Positions 38,708 through 47,174 of a stretch of 64,000 bases of DNA are shown here, in pieces (within the stretch, counting starts at the first letter, position 1; each line of letters starts with the position of its first letter). Origin of the DNA: a virus; IMG/VR virus record IMGVR_UViG_3300009182_000059, positions 1 through 64,000 of that record; one strand, given 5' to 3'. The notes beneath the pieces were generated by a model. That model was not told the origin of the DNA. It saw only the letters and a program-made list of their open reading frames with translations, and made no database searches. A program made the translations under genes and the position numbers.

Positions 38708-39321
38708 TATGCCCCCAATACATGTAGGGCGTGAGCATAATGTTTTTTTCTATCTTCAAGTCCAATTGTGCCACCGTTGATGATTTTAGTCATCTTTTCA
38801 ATGTCGCCTTTGTCTGCCCATTGATTTAGTTTATTAGTTTCCCAGAACCAACATGCTGACTGTGCTGCACCTTCAAAGGTACCCATGTATTCTGCTGCTT
38901 CTTCTGATGTAATTTCTAATGATGCTGCAAACCATGTATAGTTTGTTTTACCAGTCAATTGAATTAGACCACGGCCTCGGTATTTGAATCCATCACCAGA
39001 TGCTTCATTACCATTACCCATACGATCTGCATAGATTTTATTAGCAATTTTTTCTGGTTTCTTTTCATACATGTAAGCAATATTGATATCTTTGAAGTAT
39101 TTTCCAAATATCTTCATTAGACTATCTGCTTTGTAATTCAAATTCTCAGATAAGAAAATGAACCCACCAGATTCATGGGCGCATTGTGCCATGAATGCTG
39201 CAATACGTTGAGGTGTATTGATTTCATAATCCGGAAGTAATTGACTTAATGCTTTGTGCCATTGGTCAATATATGGATTTTTTGGAAGCAATTGTTTTAG
39301 TTGTTCTTTTGTCAGTTCCAT
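38707..39321 (-). CDS. Endolysin, glycoside hydrolase family 19
   Basis: The 204-residue protein carries FMAQCAHESGGF (catalytic Glu in HES) and later KYRGRGLIQLTGKTNY, both typical of GH19 chitinase-like lysins. It cuts peptidoglycan. It has no signal peptide, so it needs a holin; the candidates downstream (37161-38483) fit. The spanin genes lie upstream in the transcript. Confidence 0.85.
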   Translation of the reverse strand: MELTKEQLKQLLPKNPYIDQWHKALSQLLPDYEINTPQRIAAFMAQCAHESGGFIFLSENLNYKADSLMKIFGKYFKDINIAYMYEKKPEKIANKIYADRMGNGNEASGDGFKYRGRGLIQLTGKTNYTWFAASLEITSEEAAEYMGTFEGAAQSACWFWETNKLNQWADKGDIEKMTKIINGGTIGLEDRKKHYAHALHVLGA

Positions 39322-39336
39322 GTTGAATCCTTATTA

Positions 39337-39603
39337 TTATTTTACATTTTCAAACAGTTTTTTTTGTTCTGCATACCATTCATTCCAACTATCAACTTTA
39401 ATTTTACATTCTTTATATTGTTCGTAATTTTTCGTGACAGTTTTTAACACACTACTCAACTTGTGGTCCTCAATATCAACTTTGTTTAAATCGGGACATG
39501 TTTGTTTCAATTCATTTGGCGCATCAGGAAACTTAGCAACAACAGGAACTGTAGTTGAACAACTAGCAAGCAATAATGTGATAATGATTATTAGTTTATT
39601 CAT
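39337..39603 (-). CDS. Outer-membrane spanin lipoprotein (Rz1-like, o-spanin)
   Basis: The 88 residues have a lipoprotein signal (KLIIIITLLLASCS, lipobox Cys15) and a short helical periplasmic part. The gene follows the inner-membrane spanin-like gene with a 4-bp overlap (39600-39603), the classical Rz/Rz1 arrangement. Confidence 0.65.
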   Translation of the reverse strand: MNKLIIIITLLLASCSTTVPVVAKFPDAPNELKQTCPDLNKVDIEDHKLSSVLKTVTKNYEQYKECKIKVDSWNEWYAEQKKLFENVK

Positions 39604-40028
39604 TTTGGCATCTCAGCAGCGTCATTTAAAATTTTAAGTGCTTCTGTATCAACTTCACACTTTGAATCAATTTGTTTTTCGACTTCTTTGATTCTTTCTT
39701 CCACTTTAACTTGTATCTGTTTTACTATCTTTGTTTTGTATACAATTTTTTCTTGTATTATTGTATTTACTTCTTTAGATTTTTCTTCTGTTATTTTTAG
39801 TTTTTCTTCTAATTCTTTAACACGGGCAAGCCAAACTTCGTTATTGTGATTTGCACCTTCAAACCAAACACCTGTCACTAAAATGGCAATTGCGATGATT
39901 CTGATTGGGAGTAAGTAGTTACCAATTAAAGGTATGTAGGAAAGAAATTGTGTAACTAAGACACCTATCAGTCCACCAATAACCATTGCATCAAAAATCC
40001 AACTAGGTAACCAATTTAATATCCACAT
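39600..40028 (-). CDS. Inner-membrane spanin (Rz-like, i-spanin)
   Basis: The 142 residues have two N-terminal hydrophobic segments (about 5-28 and 34-52) and then a long charged coiled coil (LEEKLKITEEKSKEVNTIIQ). The ending (ILNDAAEMPK) resembles spanin termini. With the o-spanin it would fuse the membranes after endolysin action. Confidence 0.65.
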   Translation of the reverse strand: MWILNWLPSWIFDAMVIGGLIGVLVTQFLSYIPLIGNYLLPIRIIAIAILVTGVWFEGANHNNEVWLARVKELEEKLKITEEKSKEVNTIIQEKIVYKTKIVKQIQVKVEERIKEVEKQIDSKCEVDTEALKILNDAAEMPK

Positions 40029-40037
40029 ATGTTTTTC

Positions 40038-40241
40038 CTAGATTGTAGGTGCTTTTCTTTTTCCAATAGGAAGCATTACTGGGTTATGTGCTTTTCTTTT
40101 CTTTCTTAAATCAACACCAGGTTCACCACCTTTACCACCAGTACCTGCGATTGCACCACTACCAACAACATTTGTTGGTCCGCTACTACCTAGTGCGCCG
40201 CCACCCATGCCATCTTCTCTAAATTGTTTGAAAGTTTTCAT
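40038..40241 (-). CDS. Small protein with capsid-targeting-like N-terminus
   Basis: ATG 40241 (GGAGATTGAAT) gives 67 residues starting MKTFKQFREDG, like T4 internal proteins (MKTYQEF...). The rest is glycine-rich and then basic (LRKKRKAHNPVMLPIGKRKA). It is one of the internal-type proteins encoded from 40.0 to 50.3 kb. Function unknown. Confidence 0.6.
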   Translation of the reverse strand: MKTFKQFREDGMGGGALGSSGPTNVVGSGAIAGTGGKGGEPGVDLRKKRKAHNPVMLPIGKRKAPTI

Positions 40242-40243
40242 AT

Positions 40244-40858
40244 TCAATCTCCTGAAGTTTCGCCAGAACCTTTTACTGAACTTAATGGATCGGACTGTGA
40301 ACTAAATTTAATTGAATGTCTTGCAAAAGTTTTACCATTATGCTTGAAATGAATAGATGTTCCTTTATGATGCACTTCAATATGGTCCGGATTATTAAGT
40401 ATATGTTCGTGGTGTTTGCTTGGATCAATTGAATGGTGAGCATAATCACCATTTTTACCACCCGAATGAGTAACATGTCTTAAATGGTTATGCCCTTGTT
40501 TTTGCATAGGCGTCTGTTGTGCATGGATGACATGTCTGATATGTGCAACCAACTCATGCTTAGGTGCTTTAGACAAGTGGTCGTGCAAACCTTTTGCTAT
40601 TTTATGTAATGTCTCAGTATTCTTTGCTTTAACATAAGCTTTCATTCTAGGACTAGAGTTCATCATTGCTTTTCTTTCACCAGCATTCGAGGCCTGAGTA
40701 ACCAGTTTTGGATATTTTTTAATTATATCTTTTCTATGTGCATCGTGTATTTTTTTTGCTTTGGGTCCAGCATAGTTAATACCAGGATTAGAAGTCGGCA
40801 CGTGTTTTGAAGTTGAGTCTGTAACTTTTAGACTGATACCGTGATGTATTTCTTCCAT
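40244..40858 (-). CDS. Lys/His-rich protein, probably capsid-internal
   Basis: ATG 40858 follows AGGAACAATAAA. The 204 residues contain many His and Lys (PSKHHEHILNNPDHIEVHHK) and short alpha segments. Its location and composition suggest an internal or DNA-associated virion protein. No homologue recognised. Confidence 0.55.
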   Translation of the reverse strand: MEEIHHGISLKVTDSTSKHVPTSNPGINYAGPKAKKIHDAHRKDIIKKYPKLVTQASNAGERKAMMNSSPRMKAYVKAKNTETLHKIAKGLHDHLSKAPKHELVAHIRHVIHAQQTPMQKQGHNHLRHVTHSGGKNGDYAHHSIDPSKHHEHILNNPDHIEVHHKGTSIHFKHNGKTFARHSIKFSSQSDPLSSVKGSGETSGD

Positions 40859-40868
40859 TTTATTGTTC

Positions 40869-41447
40869 CTATTTTGCTTTTCGTGTCGTAACAACTATAT
40901 CAGACGAATCTTCTTTTTGTGTTGCTTTTATTCCAGTCGTTCTCAATAAGTCATTTGGCTGTGAGGTCCAATGTACATTATGTATTTTGTGACCATTTAC
41001 CTCAACCTTCTTTTTAATATCATTTGCTGCTGACTTTGCTCTCGCATTTATTTTCTTATAATCTTCAGGATGAACCTTCTTTTTCAATTTAGAATGTGCT
41101 TCTTCTGGACTATCTCCATTTTTATCTGGATGTTTTTCCATATGCTTGCGACCAAGTAAATGATATCCAACTAATAGTTCGTGTAATTTACCTTTAGTGT
41201 CGGAGGATACCTTTCCTTCTACTGGTGCTGCTGTATCTTCCCACAGTTCATCAAAACTATCTTCTTCATCTTCTTCGCCAATTAAATGTTTTAGTTCATT
41301 TTTTTCTTCTTTATCATCCTCATGTCTTAGGCGTTTTACTATCTTATCTATTTCTTCATCTGATAATTTCTTTTCTTCAACCAAATCAAAGTTTTCAGAT
41401 ATTATACCTGCTCTTTGTAACCATATTAATTTTTGAATAGATGTCAT
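40869..41447 (-). CDS. Charged protein with shared RTTGIKATQKE module
   Basis: The 192 residues start MTSIQKLIWLQRAGIISE, with an I-S-E that fits a prohead-protease site (I/L-x-E). It then has acidic repeats (EEKNELKHLIGEEDEED) and a GIKATQKED module near 170, also seen in the protein at 44780-46309. Probably an internal virion protein. Confidence 0.6.
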   Translation of the reverse strand: MTSIQKLIWLQRAGIISENFDLVEEKKLSDEEIDKIVKRLRHEDDKEEKNELKHLIGEEDEEDSFDELWEDTAAPVEGKVSSDTKGKLHELLVGYHLLGRKHMEKHPDKNGDSPEEAHSKLKKKVHPEDYKKINARAKSAANDIKKKVEVNGHKIHNVHWTSQPNDLLRTTGIKATQKEDSSDIVVTTRKAK

Positions 41448-41459
41448 TTTGTTACCTTA

Positions 41460-41846
41460 TCATATTTTTCTTAATATCTCTGCTATTGATAAATCCACTT
41501 TTATGTCAGAAGAATAGATAATTTTCCCGTTAATCTTACCTATTACTTCTGGCATAAAATTTAGATAAATCAGAAATGTTTTTAGAATATCATAATCACG
41601 TTCATCGATTCTAAAAAACAAGATTTTGGTTGCGGCTTCTGCGCCAAATACATTATATAAACAAATCAGATGATTGATGATTAATCGTTCTTTTAACGTC
41701 TTTGTTATTTTATATCTACGAAACAATCTTTTTAAATACTTTGTTCTTTTTAAATCACCTTCAAACTCACTCATAATGCAATGTGGAGATTCATATGCCT
41801 TCATTGCATACATTATAAAATTATCTTCAGTCAAGTCATCGATCAT
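41460..41846 (-). CDS. Conserved T4-like phage protein
   Basis: ATG 41846 is chosen because the upstream GTG frame crosses the terminator hairpin. The 128 residues include DLTEDNFIMYAMKAYESP, LKERLIINHLICLYNVFG and ILKTFLIYLNFMPEV. This pattern is one I recognise from T4-like aquatic phages, with unknown function. Confidence 0.65.
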   Translation of the reverse strand: MIDDLTEDNFIMYAMKAYESPHCIMSEFEGDLKRTKYLKRLFRRYKITKTLKERLIINHLICLYNVFGAEAATKILFFRIDERDYDILKTFLIYLNFMPEVIGKINGKIIYSSDIKVDLSIAEILRKI

Positions 41847-41854
41847 ATTAAATG

Positions 41855-41872
41855 GGGTGGCCGAAGCCACCC
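41855..41872 (-). terminator. UUCG-capped hairpin after the structural gene
   Basis: GGGTGGC-TTCG-GCCACCC on the minus strand, 9 bp after the stop of the structural gene at 41882. UUCG loops are typical of intrinsic terminators. Downstream CATTTAAT is only a weak U-tract, so partial termination is likely. Confidence 0.65.
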
Positions 41873-41881
41873 ACCATATTA

Positions 41882-43054
41882 TTAAGCGTCAGGTAGAGTG
41901 ATATCGTCCGAACCATCACCGATTGGATTTGCTAGTGCAACAAGTGTTTCCCACTGTACACGGCCAGCACGACCACCTTCACCGACTCTCTTGATATTCC
42001 ATCCTACATGTGAAGTATGAGTATATGAACTATTTGCACTACCATCTTCACCTAGACCTTTGTCTGCAATAGCAGTTGCATTACCACTAGTTAAAGTGAA
42101 ATTTGAACCGTTATTAGGCATAAAGATTGCAGAAATATCGATTGGTGTTGCAGCAGTAGCCAATGCAGCGGTTCTTGCTAACTGGAAATCATTCGCACCA
42201 GTCTTGATGACGTAGTAGTATTGTTGTCCATTGAATATGTAGGTGAATAAATCTGTAGTGCCATTACCAACTGATGTTAAATCTTTAAGACCTGTACCAT
42301 CATGTGTAATGGCATGAGCTTGTGTATCATACAAAGCAAATGAGTTATCATTGATTTTATGAACACCATACGTAGTACCAGTTGTCAATCCACCAATTGG
42401 ATTGGAACCAGACTTTTCGTAAAGTACTTCATCACCAGTTAAGAATGGGTGACCAGTTGCAGTGATAATATTTGTTGTTGTGTTTACCACAGCAGCACTA
42501 GAACCATTGACAGTAACTACATCACCACGAACACGACCAGAACTGTTATCTGTATAGAACAATTCATCACCGGTGTTCCATCTGTGATTTGCATAGGTGA
42601 ACTTGTTTGTTGATACACTTACGACTGATGCACTTGCAAGATTCATTGTAACGTATGGACCTTGAATTGCAACGGTAGGAACTGTTTCGTATGATGAACC
42701 AGTATTCGTTACTTGAATGTTAGTAACTGCACCACCAGAGATAGTTGCAGTTGCAGCAGCACTTGATCCACCACCACCACTGAAAGAAACACTTGGTGTT
42801 TCCATATACTGTGTTCCACCATAAGAAATGGATACATCAGTTATTTTACCACCACCCGAATGAATTTCATTGGCGTCTACCATGAACAGACCGACAGTTT
42901 GATCTGTAACATAAACGTCTGGTGTTGTATTACCATACAGAAACGCAACATTTGCGGCTGTGGGTGCAGCAGCAGCCCGGTTCATCTTGTTGACTGTTGT
43001 TACAGCCCAGTAAGGTGAGTTTGCTGCGTTATCGTTATTTCCCCATGAGGACAT
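41882..43054 (-). CDS. Virion structural protein
   Basis: The 390 residues begin SSWGNNDNAANSPYWAV and end near VGWNIKRVGEGGRAGRVQWETLVAL, a signature I recognise from structural proteins of T4-like cyanophages and other aquatic phages. The middle is Gly/Ser/Thr- and beta-rich. An AATAAATA site lies 33 bp upstream and a UUCG hairpin follows, which suits strong late expression. Position in the particle is unknown. Confidence 0.75.
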   Translation of the reverse strand: MSSWGNNDNAANSPYWAVTTVNKMNRAAAAPTAANVAFLYGNTTPDVYVTDQTVGLFMVDANEIHSGGGKITDVSISYGGTQYMETPSVSFSGGGGSSAAATATISGGAVTNIQVTNTGSSYETVPTVAIQGPYVTMNLASASVVSVSTNKFTYANHRWNTGDELFYTDNSSGRVRGDVVTVNGSSAAVVNTTTNIITATGHPFLTGDEVLYEKSGSNPIGGLTTGTTYGVHKINDNSFALYDTQAHAITHDGTGLKDLTSVGNGTTDLFTYIFNGQQYYYVIKTGANDFQLARTAALATAATPIDISAIFMPNNGSNFTLTSGNATAIADKGLGEDGSANSSYTHTSHVGWNIKRVGEGGRAGRVQWETLVALANPIGDGSDDITLPDA

Positions 43055-43087
43055 GTTTTTCTCCTTAAAAATCCTAGGTTTGTTTAT

Positions 43088-43095
43088 TATTTATT
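43088..43095 (-). promoter_or_regulatory. T4-late-type promoter candidate (AATAAATA)
   Basis: AATAAATA on the minus strand, 33 bp before the structural gene's ATG, with the gene before it ending at 43098. Confidence 0.5.
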
Positions 43096-43097
43096 CT

Positions 43098-44780
43098 TTA
43101 TTGTTCTTGGCCTTTGATTCCAAGTTTTCCTACTTTTTTGCCAATATTTCCTTGACCCGGACGATTTCTCATCATAGGATCAATTTCAATCGTATCACGG
43201 GGTGTACCAGTTTCTGTTTTACCACCAGACAAAACTGCACGGGCAGATGCTTTCTCTTTACCAAATTCATCTTTCTCATCACTTACTTCTAACTTAGGTT
43301 TTTTGCCTAAACTTTTTTCTTGCTTATCATCCTTTTCATGGTCATAGGTTTCTTCATTCATTTTTCTTTTCTTATGCAGATTAAAGATACCTTTTACCAT
43401 CATTGCTGCTTTAGAAGGATGTTTACTTTCAACAAGAGAATCGCCTTCAGGTTCATATGAATTGGCAAGTTTACCCATCATTGTTTCTTGTTTCATTTCT
43501 GGTTTTTCTGCCTTCTCACGTTCCTCACGTTCTTTCTTCTGCTTTGCAAGTAAATCTTCTAAACGTTTTGCACCAGCATCCATGTCATATCCTGCTTTCT
43601 TCACGCCTGCTTTGAATTTATCATGTGCAGTCATAGATTCAGTTCTTACTGATGCTTGTCTTTGTCTCCATGATGCATATTGAGCAGATTGAGCATATTT
43701 TTGTTTTCTGCTCATATCAAGAAGGTCTGGATCCCAACCTAAAGATTTAATATATCTGTCTAAGTGTCCTGCTTCATCAAGTTCGTGGACTTCTTCATTT
43801 GCCTTAGCAATACCTTTTTCACGTTTAGCAATAAAGTTCTTTGCAATATCTCTATACTCATCACTCTTTTTAGTAAAAGGCCTAGACTGTTTTATTTGGT
43901 CTTTTGCTTTAGTTACATATGACGCTTTAGTTGCAGGTGATAATTCATCAATCTGCTCAGCTTCTTCTTTAACAGATTTCTCTGCATTTTTCTTCATCAT
44001 TTGTTGTGCCAAATGTCTTGCTTTGGACATCGGAGTGTGTTTAGCACCAGATTTATCGGTTGTTGTTCCTGAAGTTTTACGATAAGGTTTTTCGAATGGC
44101 GCATCATCATCTTCATGAACTTCTTCATTCTTAGGCTTAATGCCTTTCTTTTTCATATTGATTGCAATTGCTGCTTGTTGTGCTGCATTAGCAGCCTCAC
44201 CAAGTTCATGAGTGCCACATGTGTAATCATATGCAGTAGAAACATAGTCTTGTGCTAGTGTGATTTTAGATTTTACCCATTCTGGCAAATCATCAGTATC
44301 TTTCAATTCATCATGCATTTTTTCAGCATTATGAATAATGATTCTCAGTTTGTCTTTAATCATTTCACCTACATCATCATCTTTTTCTTCTTTTACTTCT
44401 TCTGTTCTTGCGGGTGCCATTGCTGAATACTGGTCATAAGGATTTAAGGAGTCTTGCGATTCCTTATGTCCTTTTGATTTTGATGAACCTTTAACTGGTG
44501 AAGTCTTATCTTCAGCAACATCAGGTTGCTTTTTGAATTCTTGCAATTCGTGTGCAAATTCTTCTTTCATGTTGGCAATAAAATTATAATCATCCATTGT
44601 CAACACACCTTGGTGTCGAATCTTTAGAAGTCTTTCAGTAATACGATGCAACTCCATATCATCCTTTACATCCTCACGTGCCAATTCTAAAACACGAATC
44701 AGGAGAGGAATGTCAAGGGAGATTGAATCTGTTGTATCTTTACCTTCCAAAATCAATCTTATGTTGTTATGGATATTCAT
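43098..44780 (-). CDS. Large charged internal-type protein with IDEL/LDEA repeats
   Basis: The 560 residues start MNIHNNIRLILEGK (I-L-E fits a prohead-protease site). They contain EEAEQIDELSPATKASYV and NEEVHELDEAGHLD, modules also found in the proteins at 44780-46309 and 46323-46832. The product is rich in Lys/Glu/Asp, lacks an enzyme motif and shares one base with the next gene. A packaged, protease-cut internal protein is likely. Confidence 0.6.
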   Translation of the reverse strand: MNIHNNIRLILEGKDTTDSISLDIPLLIRVLELAREDVKDDMELHRITERLLKIRHQGVLTMDDYNFIANMKEEFAHELQEFKKQPDVAEDKTSPVKGSSKSKGHKESQDSLNPYDQYSAMAPARTEEVKEEKDDDVGEMIKDKLRIIIHNAEKMHDELKDTDDLPEWVKSKITLAQDYVSTAYDYTCGTHELGEAANAAQQAAIAINMKKKGIKPKNEEVHEDDDAPFEKPYRKTSGTTTDKSGAKHTPMSKARHLAQQMMKKNAEKSVKEEAEQIDELSPATKASYVTKAKDQIKQSRPFTKKSDEYRDIAKNFIAKREKGIAKANEEVHELDEAGHLDRYIKSLGWDPDLLDMSRKQKYAQSAQYASWRQRQASVRTESMTAHDKFKAGVKKAGYDMDAGAKRLEDLLAKQKKEREEREKAEKPEMKQETMMGKLANSYEPEGDSLVESKHPSKAAMMVKGIFNLHKKRKMNEETYDHEKDDKQEKSLGKKPKLEVSDEKDEFGKEKASARAVLSGGKTETGTPRDTIEIDPMMRNRPGQGNIGKKVGKLGIKGQEQ

Positions 44781-46309
44781 TATTCGCCTTTTGCTCTTTT
44801 CGTTGCAGTAGCATACATAACTTCTTTTGCTCTTTCACCATAACGTTTTTTGAAGTCTTTGAGTTTTGGTTTCATTGACATTACCATGTGTTCTTTTTCT
44901 TTCTTTTCTGTTGGTGTCAATGAACGTTCATCCAATTCAACTTCTTCTGGTAAATTACCTTTAGGACCAGAAACTCTATTACCATAAGAACCTTTAGCAA
45001 CATTTTTCATTCCACCTTGCGTTGTCTTAGGAATTTTTCCTGCTTTAGTTACATTCTTAGATAGTATATTTCGTAAACCACCTGATAGTGTATCTTTACC
45101 ACGAGACTGACTACGTTCTGTTCCAAATATTGCTGAATCTGCTGCTTTTTCTGCATGATGAGCAGCATCAGTACCATGGTGTTTTAAAATATGTGCATGA
45201 ATTTTATCAGCACGTTTTTGGTGTTTTTCCATATCTTCATCGTGGCCATAATCGCCTGCTTCCCATGAACTTGCTGAGTGATGAGCATAAGCTTTAATTT
45301 TCGCACCAAGTGAAACTTCATTAATCATTTCAAAATTCTCAATTAATTCTTCTGCTTGAAAGTCATCCATCTGTTCAACTTCTTCATTACTTGGATGCGG
45401 ACCACCATGATATCTTACTTTGGTGCTCTTACCATCTGAACCAGGACCAACATCATCAGTCTGTTTTGTTGGTTTACGTCCTTTCAACATATCTTTAGTG
45501 CGAACATCAGTATCAATTTCTTCTTGATGATGCATAGATTTTTCATGACCCTTAACTTCTTTTTTAGCAATCTTTTTTGCTTGTGGTGGAGTTACGCAAT
45601 CTGCTTCTTCTGCCCATGTGCCTTCATTTACACCAGCAGCCTTCATAAACTTAGCATGATCAAAACGTGGGTTCTGTGTCTTGAAAATACTTGCATGATG
45701 TTGTGCCAACTCTTTACGTTTTTCTTGACTGTCGTGTGTCTTAATCAAATCAGCAACTTGTTGGAAGTGTTTGCGTGATACTGCTTCATCCAATTCAACT
45801 TCTTCTTTTTGTGTTGCTTTAATACCACTCATACGCAAACCAGCACGTTGAATACCTTTTGCATCTTTTTTGGCATATCCATATTGATTTTTTGAAACAG
45901 GTTCATCACTCATCTTACCAAACTTCTTCTGAATATAAGAAGCCACTGTAGACTTTTTCAGTTCATCAATTTGCTCAACATCTTCTTTCATATCATCTTT
46001 TTCATCTTCTTTTGGTGCATTGTGTTTCTTCTGATATACTGTACCAGTAGAAATCTTTTTCTTATCATACTTACCAGTACCTTTTTCTTTCTCTTTGTCT
46101 TTCAGGTACTTATCCATATCACCGAAACCTTCTTCAACATCTACAGGTTTCTTACCAGCACGTAATGCTGCCAAGTCTAAAGCATCAATAACTTTCTTAT
46201 CACCTGCTAATGCAGCAATCTTTTTTTGTTTGTGTGACAGTTCAGCTTCTTGTGCAAGAATTTTTTCGACTTCTTCTGCTACTGAATCTTTTTTATTAAA
46301 ATTGTTCAT
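44780..46309 (-). CDS. Internal-type protein with repeated acidic (I/L)DE motifs
   Basis: The 509 residues carry EDVEQIDELKKSTVASYIQK, EEVELDEAVSRKHFQQ, NEEVEQMDDF and EEVELDERSLTPTEKK, each followed by a short basic, probably folded block. The (I/L)DE triplets match the T4 prohead-protease consensus (I/L)-x-E. The product may be cut into several peptides in the capsid. A shared module RMSGIKATQKE is also in 40869-41447. Confidence 0.65.
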   Translation of the reverse strand: MNNFNKKDSVAEEVEKILAQEAELSHKQKKIAALAGDKKVIDALDLAALRAGKKPVDVEEGFGDMDKYLKDKEKEKGTGKYDKKKISTGTVYQKKHNAPKEDEKDDMKEDVEQIDELKKSTVASYIQKKFGKMSDEPVSKNQYGYAKKDAKGIQRAGLRMSGIKATQKEEVELDEAVSRKHFQQVADLIKTHDSQEKRKELAQHHASIFKTQNPRFDHAKFMKAAGVNEGTWAEEADCVTPPQAKKIAKKEVKGHEKSMHHQEEIDTDVRTKDMLKGRKPTKQTDDVGPGSDGKSTKVRYHGGPHPSNEEVEQMDDFQAEELIENFEMINEVSLGAKIKAYAHHSASSWEAGDYGHDEDMEKHQKRADKIHAHILKHHGTDAAHHAEKAADSAIFGTERSQSRGKDTLSGGLRNILSKNVTKAGKIPKTTQGGMKNVAKGSYGNRVSGPKGNLPEEVELDERSLTPTEKKEKEHMVMSMKPKLKDFKKRYGERAKEVMYATATKRAKGE

Positions 46310-46322
46310 TTTTTTCTCCGTT

Positions 46323-46832
46323 TTAGCAATTCCATTTTCTTAAGGATTTATTGATTCTTGAATTTGGGTCGTGTGCAGTCTTAGCAGAAGTTAATCTTTT
46401 TTTCATTCCTGACATTCTAGCACAAAAACTCTTTCTTCTATTTGCTGCTTTAGAACCTGGTTTTAATTTACTTGGTTTTGTTGTTACTGCCATAGATAAT
46501 TTAGAACCTGGATTCGCTCTACGATATGATTCTATACCTTTGCGATTCAGACCACCAGATTCTGATTTACCTTCTTTGCGTTGCCATGCAGCAACTTCAT
46601 CAAGTTCAACTTCTTCTGTCTCATTTTCTTCACTAACTGATTTCCATCCACCACCCATGGCCTTATATTTCTTTGAAGCCCAAGCATTAGCATATGCAGA
46701 AGGATAAACCGCAAATTTTGATTTGGCTGCAGCCTTTGCTGTTGCCCACTTTTCAGGACTTGTTGGTTTATTCTTCTCTTCCAAATATTCTTCTTCGAGA
46801 TGTTCGTTTATGAATTGTTTAAAAGTTTTCAT
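46323..46832 (-). CDS. Capsid-targeted basic protein
   Basis: The 169 residues start MKTFKQFINEHLEEE, matching T4 internal-protein targeting peptides (MKTYQEFIAE), with I-N-E as a possible cut site. A second site, EEVELDEVAAWQ, precedes a basic Arg/Lys-rich part (SCAR-type FCARMSGMKKRLTSAKT). Probably cleaved and packaged. Function after injection is unknown. Confidence 0.7.
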   Translation of the reverse strand: MKTFKQFINEHLEEEYLEEKNKPTSPEKWATAKAAAKSKFAVYPSAYANAWASKKYKAMGGGWKSVSEENETEEVELDEVAAWQRKEGKSESGGLNRKGIESYRRANPGSKLSMAVTTKPSKLKPGSKAANRRKSFCARMSGMKKRLTSAKTAHDPNSRINKSLRKWNC

Positions 46833-47174
46833 TTACTTTGTCCTAACGTTAATTGGTTTTCCTCTACGTTCTGGATTTGGATCTTCTCTGCGTTTACGTT
46901 TAGCCGCAGATGCTCGACCTTCTTTACCTAAACTATGTGCCTTAGATTGTGGTAGGCATTTTGGTTTACCTTCACCTGGGTCACGAGCGCAATGACCTTT
47001 AATATTACCTTTAGTATCTACACGAACCCACTTTTGTTTAAACCATTGTCTTAAATCTTCTGTTATATCTGTGTCCTCTTTTTTACAACTTCCTTTAGAG
47101 TAAGGCGTCTTACCAGGAACAGATTTATATCCAGACCAACATCTTTCATTTACAAATTGTTTAAAACTTTTCAT
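46833..47174 (-). CDS. Capsid-targeted basic protein, DUF5872-like
   Basis: The 113 residues start MKSFKQFVNERCWSGYK (V-N-E possible cut site) and then VPGKTPYSKGSC, LRQWFKQKWVRVDTKG and a basic, Pro-containing tail. I recognise this as a family common in T4-like aquatic phages. It overlaps the next gene by 4 bp. Confidence 0.65.
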   Translation of the reverse strand: MKSFKQFVNERCWSGYKSVPGKTPYSKGSCKKEDTDITEDLRQWFKQKWVRVDTKGNIKGHCARDPGEGKPKCLPQSKAHSLGKEGRASAAKRKRREDPNPERRGKPINVRTK

